The notes under the pieces: model-generated
Told to the model about the DNA's origin: nothing
The model's input: only the letters and a program-made list of their open reading frames with translations
The model's database searches: none
Source of the DNA: Nocardia aobensis NBRC 100429
GTDB taxonomy: Bacteria > Actinomycetota > Actinomycetes > Mycobacteriales > Mycobacteriaceae
NCBI RefSeq assembly: GCF_000308375.1
Contig: NZ_BAFQ01000062.1
Coordinates: 1 to 64,000, forward strand
DNA: 64,000 bases
Reading direction: 5' to 3'
Position numbers and translations under genes: made by a program
Shown: positions 1 to 8,787 of the stretch, in pieces
Numbering within the stretch: position 1 is the stretch's first letter
How the letters are laid out: each line of letters starts with the position of its first letter

Positions 1-390
1 CAGACCGTGGCGGGTACCGTGGAACCCACTGCGGCACAGTCGAATCAGGTCGCCGACACGCAGATGTCGGATCTCAACCAGGCCGTCGCGGCGGCCGGAC
101 CGCACATGGGTCTGGCGATGGCGGTCGGCGGTATGGCCGGTTCGGTGATCGGCGCGGCCATCGGCTGCCCCCTCGGTATCGCCACCGGCGGCACCCTGAT
201 CTCCGTCGCCACCGCCGGCACCATGACCGTGCCCGCGATGGCCGCGGCCTGCCTGGTCGGCGTGGTCGCGGTGGGCGGCCTCGGTGCGAGTGTCGGCGGA
301 ATCGCGGTCGCCATTCCGGTCGGAATCGCCGCGGGCACACAGAAGTACAACCAGCTGCAGGCCGAACACGCCCAGGGCGTGACGCACTGA
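1..390 (+). CDS. Gly/Ala-rich membrane-associated protein, 5' partial
   Basis: The reading frame is open from the first base of the window, so this may be the C-terminal part of a longer gene; the first possible start inside the window is a GTG at 7, giving 127 residues. The product is dominated by two hydrophobic Gly/Ala/Val stretches (about residues 35-60 and 75-110) with repeated small-residue spacing, which suggests a membrane hairpin or packed helices. The C-terminus is short and polar. I do not recognise the family and assign no function. It ends 149 bases before the antiporter gene. Confidence 0.6.
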   Translation, partial: QTVAGTVEPTAAQSNQVADTQMSDLNQAVAAAGPHMGLAMAVGGMAGSVIGAAIGCPLGIATGGTLISVATAGTMTVPAMAAACLVGVVAVGGLGASVGGIAVAIPVGIAAGTQKYNQLQAEHAQGVTH

Positions 391-539
391 GCCATCGCCG
401 TGCCCGGCTCTCCGCGCATGCGGCCGGGCACGGCGCCGGACAGCAGGCGACGGCGTGTCGGCGTGACCGGGAGTGTTGCGCGGCGGACAGTGTGCACGAC
501 GTCGAGCGGCCGAAGGTCGAGCGGAAGAAGTAGGCACCG

Positions 540-1688
540 ATGAGTTTGTCCACCCTGGCCCTGGTGCTGGCGCTCGGGCTGGCGGGACCGCTGCTGGCGT
601 GGCGCGCAGCCTGGCACATACCGGTGATCGTCGGCGAACTGCTCGCCGGAATCATCTGCGGCGTCACCGGATTCGGGCTGCTCGACGCCTCGGATCCGGT
701 GTTCGCCTTCCTGGCCGATATGGGTTTCGCGCTGGTGATGTTCGTGGCCGGCACCCATGTCCCGATCCGTGATCCGCGGATCCGCTCGGCACTCGGAATC
801 GGCGCCGTACGCGCCGTGCTGGTCGGTGCGGCCGCGGCCGTCATCGGCTACCTGCTGGCCGGATTCTTCGATACCGGACACGGCGCGATCTATGCGGTCC
901 TGCTCGCCTCCTCCTCCGCGGCACTGGTGCTGCCGATCATCGATTCCCAAGGGCTGCAGGGCAGATCGGTGCTGGAGCTCACGGCGCAGGTGGCCATCGC
1001 CGACACCGCGTCGATCGTCGCGCTACCGCTGGTGATCGACGCGGGCAATGCCGCCCGCGCGGCACTGGGTGCGCTGGCGGTGATCGGCACCGCGCTGCTG
1101 TTGTTCTTCCTGCTGCGATGGCTGGAACGATCCGGTCTGCGCCGGCGTGCGCACCGGGTCTCCGAGCGCCGCAAATTCGCCCTCGAACTGCGGGTCAGTC
1201 TGGCCATCGTGTTCGGGATGGCCGCCCTCGCCACCCGCACGCACGTCTCGATCATGCTGGCCGGGTTCGCGGCCGGACTGGCCGTCGCGGCCGTCGGCGA
1301 ACCGCGCCGCGTGGCGCGGCAATTGTTCGCCGCGACCGACGGATTCCTGGCTCCCCTGTTCTTCGTCTGGCTGGGCGCTCGGCTGAATCTGCGCGAATTC
1401 GCCGACCGCCCGCGGCTGGTCCTGCTCGGACTCGCGCTGGGAGCCGGTGCGCTGCTGGTGCATCTGCTCATGAGGATGCTGGGGCAGCCGGTTGCCTTCG
1501 GTGCGCTGGCCGCCGCGCAGATCGGTGTGCCGGTCGCGGCCGTCACCGTCGGCACCCAGCTGCACGTGCTGGTTCCGGCCGAGGCGGCGGCGATGATGCT
1601 GGGCGCGCTGGTGACGATCGTCGCGGCGGCGCTGGCCGCCGCGCTCGCGGCACGACGGCCGCCGGTGGCGGATCCGGTCGCGCCGTGA
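540..1688 (+). CDS. Cation:proton antiporter (CPA2/KefB-like membrane domain)
   Basis: The 382-residue protein is almost entirely hydrophobic, with about eleven to twelve predicted membrane helices. The N-terminal segment with PVIVGELLAGI and the following FLADMGFALVMFVAG are typical of the Na+/H+ exchanger domain of the CPA2 family, which exchanges monovalent cations for protons across the cytoplasmic membrane. There is no cytoplasmic TrkA-N or RCK domain at the C-terminus, so regulation by NAD(H) of the KefB type is not supported. The ATG at 540 gives a standard family start. Ion specificity cannot be read from the sequence. It converges with the methyltransferase gene 7 bases downstream. 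Confidence 0.85.
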   Translation: MSLSTLALVLALGLAGPLLAWRAAWHIPVIVGELLAGIICGVTGFGLLDASDPVFAFLADMGFALVMFVAGTHVPIRDPRIRSALGIGAVRAVLVGAAAAVIGYLLAGFFDTGHGAIYAVLLASSSAALVLPIIDSQGLQGRSVLELTAQVAIADTASIVALPLVIDAGNAARAALGALAVIGTALLLFFLLRWLERSGLRRRAHRVSERRKFALELRVSLAIVFGMAALATRTHVSIMLAGFAAGLAVAAVGEPRRVARQLFAATDGFLAPLFFVWLGARLNLREFADRPRLVLLGLALGAGALLVHLLMRMLGQPVAFGALAAAQIGVPVAAVTVGTQLHVLVPAEAAAMMLGALVTIVAAALAAALAARRPPVADPVAP

Positions 1689-1695
1689 GCGAGGG

Positions 1696-2502
1696 TCAGG
1701 GTTTGTGCGCCACCACCGCGAACATGGTCACCGAGAAGTGATAGTCCCCGGTCTCGGCACCACGCCGGATTTCGGCGAGAACGTACTCGCGCTGGGCAGC
1801 GGTGATCAATCCGTCGGCCACACCTCGCTCGGTGACCGCCGTGAACATCGGGAGGATCGACTCCGGCTCCCAGATCACGGCCTCGGAACCGATATCGTCG
1901 ATCACCAGCCCCGCGTCGACCAGCCGGCCTCGTAAACGCCTGCCGGAGTTGCGATTCGGGCTGTTGGTTTCCATCCGCTGCTGCAAGGCGGCGACGACCT
2001 CCGGATCGCCGGGATGGAAGATGGCCGTCGACCAGTCGCTGTCGATCAGCACCACCCGGCCGCCCGGCCGCAGCACCCGCGCGATCTCGGCGGTGGCCTT
2101 CGCCGGATCGTCGAGGTGCTGATAGACCCGCTCGCAGCGAACCGCGTCGACGGAGGCGTCCGGCAGCGGCAGATCGTAGGCCGATCCCTCGATGAATTCG
2201 GCCTTCACGTCGGCGGCGCGCTCGCGAGCCACTGTGAGCATCGACGGATTCGGATCGATACCGATGGCACGACCGGACTCCCCCACCAGAGCGGCCAGCT
2301 CCACCACTTCGGTGCCGGTGCCCGAGCCGAGGTCGAGGGCGGTTTCGCCGGGGCGCAGGGCCAGCGCGGCGCGCGCCCATTCGCGCATCCGCACCACGCC
2401 GGGTAGCGCGGCCTGATTGTCGAGTATTCGGACGATCAGGTCTTGTTCCGGGTGGTCGACCTGGTCGATGTGGAAGGACGGAACGCCTTGTTCATCGCTC
2501 AC
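1696..2502 (-). CDS. Class I SAM-dependent methyltransferase (UbiE/Methyltransf_11-like)
   Basis: The 268-residue protein carries motif I of Rossmann methyltransferases (LDLGSGTGTEVVELA, around residue 57), the acidic residue after strand 2 (IGIDPNPSML) and the post-motif RCERVYQHLDDP and LRPGGRVVLIDSD segments. These bind S-adenosylmethionine. The substrate is unknown. The start is a GTG at 2502. It lies 21 bases downstream of the TetR gene on the same strand, so the two are probably one transcript and this may be the regulator's target. It could equally modify a small lipid or an aromatic compound. Confidence 0.85.
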   Translation of the reverse strand: MSDEQGVPSFHIDQVDHPEQDLIVRILDNQAALPGVVRMREWARAALALRPGETALDLGSGTGTEVVELAALVGESGRAIGIDPNPSMLTVARERAADVKAEFIEGSAYDLPLPDASVDAVRCERVYQHLDDPAKATAEIARVLRPGGRVVLIDSDWSTAIFHPGDPEVVAALQQRMETNSPNRNSGRRLRGRLVDAGLVIDDIGSEAVIWEPESILPMFTAVTERGVADGLITAAQREYVLAEIRRGAETGDYHFSVTMFAVVAHKP

Positions 2503-2523
2503 CCCGCCAGTATGCCCGCGCGG

Positions 2524-3072
2524 TCAGTCGAACAGCAGCTGCGCGGCGTGGGCGAGCACATCCGATCTGCTCTGTCCGGGGTGTTCGGCCTTGATCAGGC
2601 GATTGGCGATGACAATCGAAAAAGACAGCAGCGCAACCGCTTCCACGTCTTCCGAGGCGACACCGGAGTTCCGCAGGAGGGTGCGCAGGTAGTCCATTCT
2701 GGCGTTGTCCACTTTCCGCAACCGCGCCTCCACGTCCGGGTCGCGCCGGGCCCAGGCCCGGATGGCGAGGTCCAGCGGCGTCAAATCCTCGGCGAAGGTG
2801 AGCGTGCCGGCCCGCCGGATCTTGCGCTTCGGATCGCCGCCCTCGCGTTCGACCTGTTCGCGCACATCGTCGACGGCTCGCCGCTCCCAGTCGTCGAGCA
2901 TCGCCTCGAGTAGTTCGTCGCGGGAACGGAACTGCCGGTAGAAACCACCGCGGGTCACGCCGAGCTGAGCCGCCAGCGCTTCCACCCGGACCGCGTCGGG
3001 GCCGTGGTGCTCGAGCACGGAGAGGCCGGCATCGACCCACGCCTGCCGCGGAGTGCGCACCGGTGGTGCCAT
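2524..3072 (-). CDS. TetR/AcrR family transcriptional regulator
   Basis: The protein of about 182 residues has an N-terminal helix-turn-helix with the family pattern VEALAAQLGVTRGGFYRQFRSRDELLEAML, followed by an all-helical ligand domain with no close match I can name. The ATG at 3072 is preferred over the GTG at 3075 because AGGAGG stands five bases before it. The gene is divergent from the small protein at 3182, and the 31-bp inverted repeat at 3122-3152 lies in the shared intergenic region, so autorepression and control of both directions are likely. Confidence 0.9.
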   Translation of the reverse strand: MAPPVRTPRQAWVDAGLSVLEHHGPDAVRVEALAAQLGVTRGGFYRQFRSRDELLEAMLDDWERRAVDDVREQVEREGGDPKRKIRRAGTLTFAEDLTPLDLAIRAWARRDPDVEARLRKVDNARMDYLRTLLRNSGVASEDVEAVALLSFSIVIANRLIKAEHPGQSRSDVLAHAAQLLFD

Positions 3073-3121
3073 CACGTCCTCCTTTCGACAGGCTCGCTAC
3101 GCCCTTGATTAGATCACCCTC

Positions 3122-3152
3122 CAATAGATACAGTACTGTTCTGTATCTATTG
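3122..3152. promoter_or_regulatory. Probable TetR operator
   Basis: A perfect inverted repeat with 12-bp arms, CAATAGATACAG and CTGTATCTATTG, is separated by 7 bases. It lies in the 109-bp divergent spacer between the TetR gene and the gene at 3182. Size, symmetry and position are those expected of a TetR-family dimer-pair site. Binding is inferred. Confidence 0.8.
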
Positions 3153-3181
3153 CGCAGTATCGAAACCAGAAGGTTCTCGTC

Positions 3182-3670
3182 ATGTCCGTGCACACCTCCC
3201 CCCGCGTCCGGCAATGCGGAATCACCGCCGAGCTGCTCACCCTCACCACCCTGGACGACGTCGTCTACATCGACAGCCACGTGCTGGAAACCCCCGCCGC
3301 CACCGGCCGCACCGCCGAGCAGTGGGCCCGCACGATCATGGAGGACGTCCCCGAGGAGGTCCGGGCGCGATTGCGTGCGGCGTGGGCCGGCATCGAACTC
3401 GACCTCACCCCCGGTGCGCCGGAGACCGTCGCCGGCTGGCGCATCACCTTCTCCGCACCGGATTGCCTTCTGCTGCGGGCCGATTCGGGACTCGGCTTCC
3501 ACGGCGAACTGGCACTCGAGGTCCGCGACGGCGTCGTCGCGCTGTCGACCTTCGTGGCCATGCGGGGCACGCGCGCGCCGGATGTGTGGTTCGGCGTGGT
3601 GCCCGGCCATCTGGCGTTCGTGCGTTCACTGCTCGAACGAGCCGGCAGTACGGAGCCGGCGGCAAGCTGA
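3182..3670 (+). CDS. Hypothetical protein, possible DUF2867/SRPBCC-like fold
   Basis: This 162-residue soluble protein is read from the ATG at 3182, with GAAGG about eight bases upstream. The order of elements (an acidic helix around residues 45-65, then strands around GWRITFSAPDCLLLRAD and ALEVRDGVVALSTFV, and a C-terminal helix ending VPGHLAFVRSLL) resembles DUF2867 or SRPBCC helix-grip proteins, but the match is weak and by eye. It is divergent from the TetR gene and shares its operator, so it is probably in that regulon. No catalytic motif is visible. Confidence 0.65.
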   Translation: MSVHTSPRVRQCGITAELLTLTTLDDVVYIDSHVLETPAATGRTAEQWARTIMEDVPEEVRARLRAAWAGIELDLTPGAPETVAGWRITFSAPDCLLLRADSGLGFHGELALEVRDGVVALSTFVAMRGTRAPDVWFGVVPGHLAFVRSLLERAGSTEPAAS

Positions 3671-3682
3671 CGAACGCGCGGG

Positions 3683-5110
3683 TCAGTACCTCCACCGGCA
3701 CGCGTCGGTGATCTGCTCGGGCGTGGCGTCGGCGAACAGCGCGATCTCACCGCGCCGGACGCTGCCGATGGTGTCGGCGAGGTCGTCGCCGAATGCCTCC
3801 CACAGCACCTCGTCCGCGTCGAAAGCCGCCACCGCGTCCGCGAGCGTGGTGGGCAACGGAGTGATCCCGCGCGCCGACCGGGTGGCGGAGTCGAGGCGAG
3901 CCGGATCGCCGGCGACCGGTTCGGGCAGGGTCGCGCCCGCACCCAAACCCGCCCGGCCCGCCGCCAGCAGGCCCGCGAGCGCCAGGTAGGGGTTGGCGGC
4001 GGCGTCGAACGTCTTGATCTCGATATTGGCCGCGCGGTCGCGTTCCCCCTCACTTCCGGTGACGTAGCGCAGGGCGGCCTCGCGGTTCTCCAACCCCCAG
4101 CAGCGGAAGACCCCGGCCCAGTGACTGGGCTGCAATCGCAGAAAGCTCGCCACCGCCGGGCAGCCGACGGCCAGCAGCGCGGGCAGATGGTCCAGGATCC
4201 CCGCGGCGAAACGCTCCCCTTCCGCACCGATGCCGAACGGACCCGGACCGCCGCACATCCGATTCACACCCTCGCGCCACAGGCTCAGATGGACGTGGCC
4301 GCCGTTGCCGACGACCCCGGGCACGACCATCGGGCTGAACGTCGCCCGCAATCCGTGGGCGTGGCTGACGGCCCGGACGACCTCGCGCACCAGCACGGCG
4401 TTGTCGGCGGTGCGGACCGGATCGGCGGAGGCAATCGACAGTTCGAACTGGCCCACCTCGTATTCGGGATGGATCTGCTCGACGCCGATGCCGCTGTCGC
4501 GCACGTTCGTCACCACATCGCGCAGATACGGGGCCAGTTCGCCGAGTCTGGCCATGCCGTAGGCGGGCGCCGAGGTAGCAGGGATGAAAGTGTCCGGGTC
4601 GAGTGGATCGGGGCGCGATATCGTCCATTCGAATTCGATCGCGGTGCGCAATTCGTAGCCGTCGCCGGCCAGTTCGGCGACGAGCCGGCGCAGCAGCAAC
4701 CGCGAATCGCGTGCATGCGGCGTGCCACTTTGCGTGTAGCGATCCGCGGGTGCCCATCCCCAGCCCGGTAGTGCGGCCACGGCGGTGGCCCGGTCGACGT
4801 CGGGGTACAGCCGCAGGTCACCGGTCGGGCCACCGGCGACGTGTTCGGTCAGGATGGAGTCGTCGACCAGGAAGGCGTCGAAAACCGGCGACGCCCCGAT
4901 GCCCCAGGCGGCCGCGTGCGAGAACCGTTCCACCGGAACGGCTTTCATCCGGACGATGCCGCCGGTGTCGACCCAGGTGACGGCCACGGCGTCGACATCC
5001 CGGGCACTCAGGGCGGCAGCGACGGCGCTCGCCCGATCCGCGCGGTCGCGGCGCAGCCGCTCGGTCAGTGGTTCCACGTCGACTCCCGGGAGTTCGAGGG
5101 AAGCCGGCAC
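3683..5110 (-). CDS. Glutamine synthetase family protein
   Basis: The catalytic domain of the type I/III glutamine synthetase superfamily is clear: IEFEW (metal-ligand strand), VEQIHPEYEVGQFELS, the GNGGHVHLSLW loop that binds ammonium and metal, and the RNA.IEIKTFDAAANPYLALA C-terminal segment. Such proteins ligate glutamate to ammonia, polyamines or other amines using ATP. Divergence and isolation from glnA neighbours suggest a GlnA3- or GlnA4-like gamma-glutamylamine synthetase rather than housekeeping GlnA. The frame is open to 5215, but I prefer the GTG at 5110 (alternative GTG at 5077), which leaves the usual short N-terminal domain. Confidence 0.8.
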   Translation of the reverse strand: MPASLELPGVDVEPLTERLRRDRADRASAVAAALSARDVDAVAVTWVDTGGIVRMKAVPVERFSHAAAWGIGASPVFDAFLVDDSILTEHVAGGPTGDLRLYPDVDRATAVAALPGWGWAPADRYTQSGTPHARDSRLLLRRLVAELAGDGYELRTAIEFEWTISRPDPLDPDTFIPATSAPAYGMARLGELAPYLRDVVTNVRDSGIGVEQIHPEYEVGQFELSIASADPVRTADNAVLVREVVRAVSHAHGLRATFSPMVVPGVVGNGGHVHLSLWREGVNRMCGGPGPFGIGAEGERFAAGILDHLPALLAVGCPAVASFLRLQPSHWAGVFRCWGLENREAALRYVTGSEGERDRAANIEIKTFDAAANPYLALAGLLAAGRAGLGAGATLPEPVAGDPARLDSATRSARGITPLPTTLADAVAAFDADEVLWEAFGDDLADTIGSVRRGEIALFADATPEQITDACRWRY

Positions 5111-5260
5111 AACCAGACACAGACGCCGGCGGGTTGCCGCGTTCGAGACTACGCGCCGACATCCCGATCGCTCGCACTTCCGCCCCTGCCGCTCCGGATC
5201 CCCCGACCACCCCACACCCGTGCGGAACCGGCACGAGGACCGTGGCGTGGCGGTGTGTGG

Positions 5261-5758
5261 TCACCGCATCGACAGGCAGCCCTGGAAGGTCTGGAAATCG
5301 CCCGCGAAGCCCGGGCCGCCGGTACATACCGGGGTCCCCACGCCGGAGACGGTGACCGTGGCGCCCGGCCCCGCGATGCCGATGGCAAGACCCGGCCGGA
5401 CCCCGGACAGGTCGGCGGTCGCGCCGGAACCCACCGCGATCGCCGCGGGCCCCGACCACGGACCCGAGGCGGACCGGGCGGTGCCACCACCTTGCGCGAT
5501 GGCCAGCGACAAGCTCGTCGGCCCCGCGTTCGCGGTGGCCGTACCGTTGATGCCGTAGGCGGCAGCCGCGCTCCCGCCGGTGCTGGTGGCCGAACACGCG
5601 GCATCGGCTCCCGTATCGGCGACCGATGTGGCACCCGGCGCCGGGCAGCTGGTGGAGTCGGCTTGGGCCGGCGCGGCCGACAACGCGGCCGAGGTCAATG
5701 CGATACCGCCGCCGGAGATGAGAGCGAACAGCGCGCGACGCGCGGAAGAACGAGACAT
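5261..5758 (-). CDS. Small exported protein, likely in the light regulon
   Basis: The ATG at 5758 is chosen because AGGAGG stands just upstream and a signal peptide follows at once: Arg-rich n-region, hydrophobic core, and an APAQA-D cleavage site near residue 31. The frame is open further upstream to 5920 but that part crosses the promoter. The mature part, about 135 residues, is Gly/Ala/Ser-rich with cysteines near both ends (TSCPAPG near the N-terminus, FQGCLS at the C-terminus), which may form a disulfide. The function is unknown. Its promoter carries one of the three 18-bp CarH-type elements, so co-regulation with the carotenoid genes is likely. Confidence 0.75.
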   Translation of the reverse strand: MSRSSARRALFALISGGGIALTSAALSAAPAQADSTSCPAPGATSVADTGADAACSATSTGGSAAAAYGINGTATANAGPTSLSLAIAQGGGTARSASGPWSGPAAIAVGSGATADLSGVRPGLAIGIAGPGATVTVSGVGTPVCTGGPGFAGDFQTFQGCLSMR

Positions 5759-5789
5759 GAGGGCCTCCTCTGATTGGTTCGTCTCAGCC

Positions 5790-5822
5790 AGAATACCCGC
5801 AATTCGATGCATAAACGATGCA
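5790..5822 (-). promoter_or_regulatory. CarH-type operator and promoter of the exported-protein gene
   Basis: CGATGCA occurs twice as a direct repeat with an 11-bp period at 5805-5811 and 5816-5822. On the minus strand it is followed after nine bases by TATTCT (5795-5790), a fair -10 hexamer for the gene starting at 5758. The 18-bp element differs by one base from that before crtE. MerR-B12 photoreceptors of the CarH family are known to bind tandem repeats with an 11-bp period. Binding here is inferred. Confidence 0.65.
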
Positions 5823-5952
5823 ATTTCCCTTTTGCCGCCTCCGGCTGCAACGGCAACCTGCCGAACCAGGCCCACCTCGTACGAGTCGACCAGCAGCCCT
5901 CCTGCGCCTACACGACACACAGTCGACCACGGCAGATGAATACGGTTTTCAC

Positions 5953-5983
5953 TGCATCATTTATGCATCGTTTGCTGTAGCCT
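5953..5983 (+). promoter_or_regulatory. CarH-type operator and promoter of crtEIB
   Basis: TGCATCA (5953-5959) and TGCATCG (5964-5970) form a direct repeat with an 11-bp period. It is followed by TTTGCTG and TAGCCT (5978-5983), a plausible -10. The same arrangement, element then ATTGCTG then TAGGAT, precedes the lipocalin gene on the minus strand. The element covers where a -35 would be, so a bound regulator would block the polymerase. The transcript leader would be about 110 bases before crtE. Confidence 0.65.
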
Positions 5984-6098
5984 TGGGGTCGGAAGTCGAG
6001 GGAGGATCGTTCACCCGGACCGGAAGACGCGGTCCCGATCCCGCCTCGCAGACCCGGCCGGCACCCGCATCGCCGCACCACCGAACCGAGGAGTGGAC

Positions 6099-7226
6099 GT
6101 GAGCGTCACCATCGACAATTCACGCCGATTGTGTTCCCCCGCAACAATTCTGGCCGACCACCCGGTGAACGTGGCGGACGGTGTGGCATGGTGGCGCGCC
6201 GCGGTGCGGGATCGAGTGCTGACCGAACTGGACGCCTTCCTGCGCGCGAACCGGATCGGCGCCGTCCACGGGATCGCGGTCGACGACATCGCACGCCGAT
6301 ACGTGGCAGGCGGCAAATGCCTTCGATCGACGTTCATGTACATCGGCTGGTTGTGCGGCGAGGCCCCGGATGCGGCCGCGCTGCGAGCCGCCGCCGCGCT
6401 GGAACTGGTCCACGCCTTCGCGTTGATCCAGGACGATGTGATGGACGAGTCGGCGCTGCGTCGCGGCGCGCCCACCGGACACGTCGCCTTCGCCGACGCG
6501 CACCGGGATCGGCGAATGCCCGGCGACGCCGCACGATTCGGCGAGTCGGCGGCCGTGCTCCTCGGCGATATCTGCCTGGTCTGGGCGGACAAGATGCTGC
6601 GCGACAGCGGAATTCGACCCGATTGCCTCTACCGTGTGTGGCCCCGCTTCGACGCGATGCGAATCGAGCTGGCAGTGGGACAGTTCGGCGATCTGCTCAA
6701 CGACGTGCGCACCGAACCGGATTTCGGGCAGGTGCTGGCGCTGGCGCGCGCGAAATCCGGCAACTACACCGTGCGCCGGCCACTCGAACTCGGCGCGGCG
6801 ATGGCCGGATGCGACGAGCCGACCCTGTCGGCGCTGAGCCGGTACGGACGCGCCGTGGGCGAGGCGTTCCAGATGCGCGACGACCTGCTGGGGGTCTTCG
6901 GAAGCGCCGATGCCACAGGCAAACCCGGCGACGGAGACCTGACTCAGCACAAGGCGACCACCGTGGTGATCGCCGCCCGGCAGCTCGCCGAACCCGCCGC
7001 CCGCCGCGAACTCGACACCCTGCTGTCGGCGCCGGTCGTCGACGCCGGCGCCACCGACAGACTGCGCGCCCTGATCACCGCCTCCGGAGCGCCCGCCCGG
7101 ATCGAGGCGATGATCAGCGACCGCATCGGCGAGGCGCGGCACGCCGCCGAGAGCGCGACCCTGCCCGAACCGATGCGCCGCGTACTCGACGGCATGGGAC
7201 TCATCTGCGTCACCCGCCACCCCTGA
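6099..7226 (+). CDS. crtE: Geranylgeranyl diphosphate synthase
   Basis: This is a polyprenyl synthetase of 375 residues. The first Asp-rich motif, DDVMD, is at about residue 112 and the second, DDLLG, at about 261; both bind the Mg-diphosphate of the allylic and homoallylic substrates. The GGKCLRS loop before them binds isopentenyl diphosphate. It makes the C20 precursor of carotenoids from IPP and DMAPP or FPP. The GTG at 6099 is preferred over the GTG at 6093 because GAGGAG lies immediately before the latter. It is the first gene of crtE-crtI-crtB, and the chain length is inferred from that context. Confidence 0.92.
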   Translation: MSVTIDNSRRLCSPATILADHPVNVADGVAWWRAAVRDRVLTELDAFLRANRIGAVHGIAVDDIARRYVAGGKCLRSTFMYIGWLCGEAPDAAALRAAAALELVHAFALIQDDVMDESALRRGAPTGHVAFADAHRDRRMPGDAARFGESAAVLLGDICLVWADKMLRDSGIRPDCLYRVWPRFDAMRIELAVGQFGDLLNDVRTEPDFGQVLALARAKSGNYTVRRPLELGAAMAGCDEPTLSALSRYGRAVGEAFQMRDDLLGVFGSADATGKPGDGDLTQHKATTVVIAARQLAEPAARRELDTLLSAPVVDAGATDRLRALITASGAPARIEAMISDRIGEARHAAESATLPEPMRRVLDGMGLICVTRHP

Positions 7227-7238
7227 GGAGGAAGACCA

Positions 7239-8777
7239 ATGCGCACGACCACAGGTCGCAGCGACCATATCGTCGTAGTCGGAGCGGGGCTGGCCGGACT
7301 GTCGGCGGCACTGCACCTGGCCGGCCGCGGCCGTACCGTCACTCTGCTGGAACGTGATTCGGTTCCCGGCGGCCGCACCGGTCGCGTCGATGTGGACGGC
7401 TACCGCCTGGACACGGGTCCGACCGTGCTGACCATGCCGCATCTGGTCGAGGAGACGTTCGCCGCGGTCGGTGAGCGGATGGACGACCGCCTGGCGCTGG
7501 TGCCGGTGGATCCGGCCTATCGTGCCCATTTCGCCGACGGGCGTCACCTCGAGGTCCACAGCGACGCCGATCGCATGGCGGCCGCGATCACCGAGTTCGC
7601 CGGACCCGGGCAGGCGGCGGGATACCGCCGACTGCGCGCCTGGCTGACCCGGCTCTACCGGGCCGAATTCGACTCGTTCATCGCGGCGAATTTCGATTCC
7701 CCGCTGTCGGCGCTGCGTCCCTCGCTGGCGCGGCTGGCGGCGATGGGCGGATTTCGCCGCTGGGACCGTGCGGTCGCCCAGCACATCCACGATTCGGAAT
7801 TGCGGCGCCTGTTCACCTTTCAGTCCCTGTACGCCGGAGTCGCGCCCAGGCGGGCGATAGCGGCGTACGCGGTGATCGCGTATATGGACACGATCGCCGG
7901 TGTCTGGTTCCCGCGCGGCGGTATGCGAGCGCTGCCCGACGCGCTCGCCGCGGCCGCGCACGACGCCGGTGTGGAGATTCGCTACGACACCGCCGTGACG
8001 AGCCTGGACCGCACCGGATCCCGGATCCGCGCGGTCGTCACCTCGTCCGGCGAGCGCATCCCGTGCGATGCGGTCGTGCTCACCACCGAGTTGTCCGAGA
8101 CCTACCGGTTGACGGGCCACTCCCCGCGCCGCCCGCTGCGTCCCACGGCGGCACCGTCCGCCTTCGTATTGCACGTAGGCTGCGAGGCGATGCCCCGGGC
8201 TGCCCACCACCATCTACTCTTCGGCCGCGCCTGGGACGAAGCCTTCGACGACATCATCGCCCGCGGCAGCGTGATGACGGATCCTTCGCTGTTGCTCACC
8301 CGGCCCACCGCAGGAGATCCGAGCCTCGCCCCACCCGGTCGCGACCTGCTCTACATTCTCGCTCCGGTACCGAATCTTGTTCGGGGGCCGATCAATTGGG
8401 ATCGCTTCGGTCCCGCCTACGCCGAGGAGATCCTGACCACGGTCCGGGATCGCCTGCCGTTCCCGCTGTCGGATCCCCGGTTGCTCCACATCACCACGCC
8501 CGCCGACTGGGCTCGGCGCGGCATGCTGGCCGGCAGCCCGTTCGCGTTGGCGCACACCGTCACTCAGACCGGTCCCTTCCGCCCGTCCAATGTGATCCGC
8601 GGACTCGAGAACGTGGTGCTGGCCGGTGGCAGCACCGTCCCCGGCGTGGGCATACCGCCCGTGCTGATCTCCGGGCGGCTCGCCGCGGACCGCGTCACCG
8701 GGCCGATTTCTTCGCCACGGCCCGCACGCCGACCCGCGTCTGCCCTTACCGCACCGGCCGCCGCCATCGTCCGCTGA
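7239..8777 (+). CDS. crtI: Phytoene desaturase
   Basis: The protein has 512 residues. The N-terminal dinucleotide-binding motif VVGAGLAGLSAALHLA and the PGGRTGRVDVDGYRLDTGPTV segment are typical of CrtI-type FAD desaturases; the C-terminal VLAGGSTVPGVGIPPVL is the second FAD-contact motif. It introduces the conjugated double bonds of lycopene from phytoene, at the membrane. It starts 12 bases after crtE with GAGGAAG in front of the ATG, so it is co-transcribed. The number of desaturation steps cannot be told from the sequence. No lycopene cyclase gene is present nearby. Confidence 0.93.
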   Translation: MRTTTGRSDHIVVVGAGLAGLSAALHLAGRGRTVTLLERDSVPGGRTGRVDVDGYRLDTGPTVLTMPHLVEETFAAVGERMDDRLALVPVDPAYRAHFADGRHLEVHSDADRMAAAITEFAGPGQAAGYRRLRAWLTRLYRAEFDSFIAANFDSPLSALRPSLARLAAMGGFRRWDRAVAQHIHDSELRRLFTFQSLYAGVAPRRAIAAYAVIAYMDTIAGVWFPRGGMRALPDALAAAAHDAGVEIRYDTAVTSLDRTGSRIRAVVTSSGERIPCDAVVLTTELSETYRLTGHSPRRPLRPTAAPSAFVLHVGCEAMPRAAHHHLLFGRAWDEAFDDIIARGSVMTDPSLLLTRPTAGDPSLAPPGRDLLYILAPVPNLVRGPINWDRFGPAYAEEILTTVRDRLPFPLSDPRLLHITTPADWARRGMLAGSPFALAHTVTQTGPFRPSNVIRGLENVVLAGGSTVPGVGIPPVLISGRLAADRVTGPISSPRPARRPASALTAPAAAIVR

Positions 8778-8787
8778 TCGGAAACTC

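Noticed and set aside
6120..8213. Minus-strand frame of 697 codons opposite crtE-crtI
   Set aside because: It spans two well-supported genes and a gap between them, and has shadow composition.
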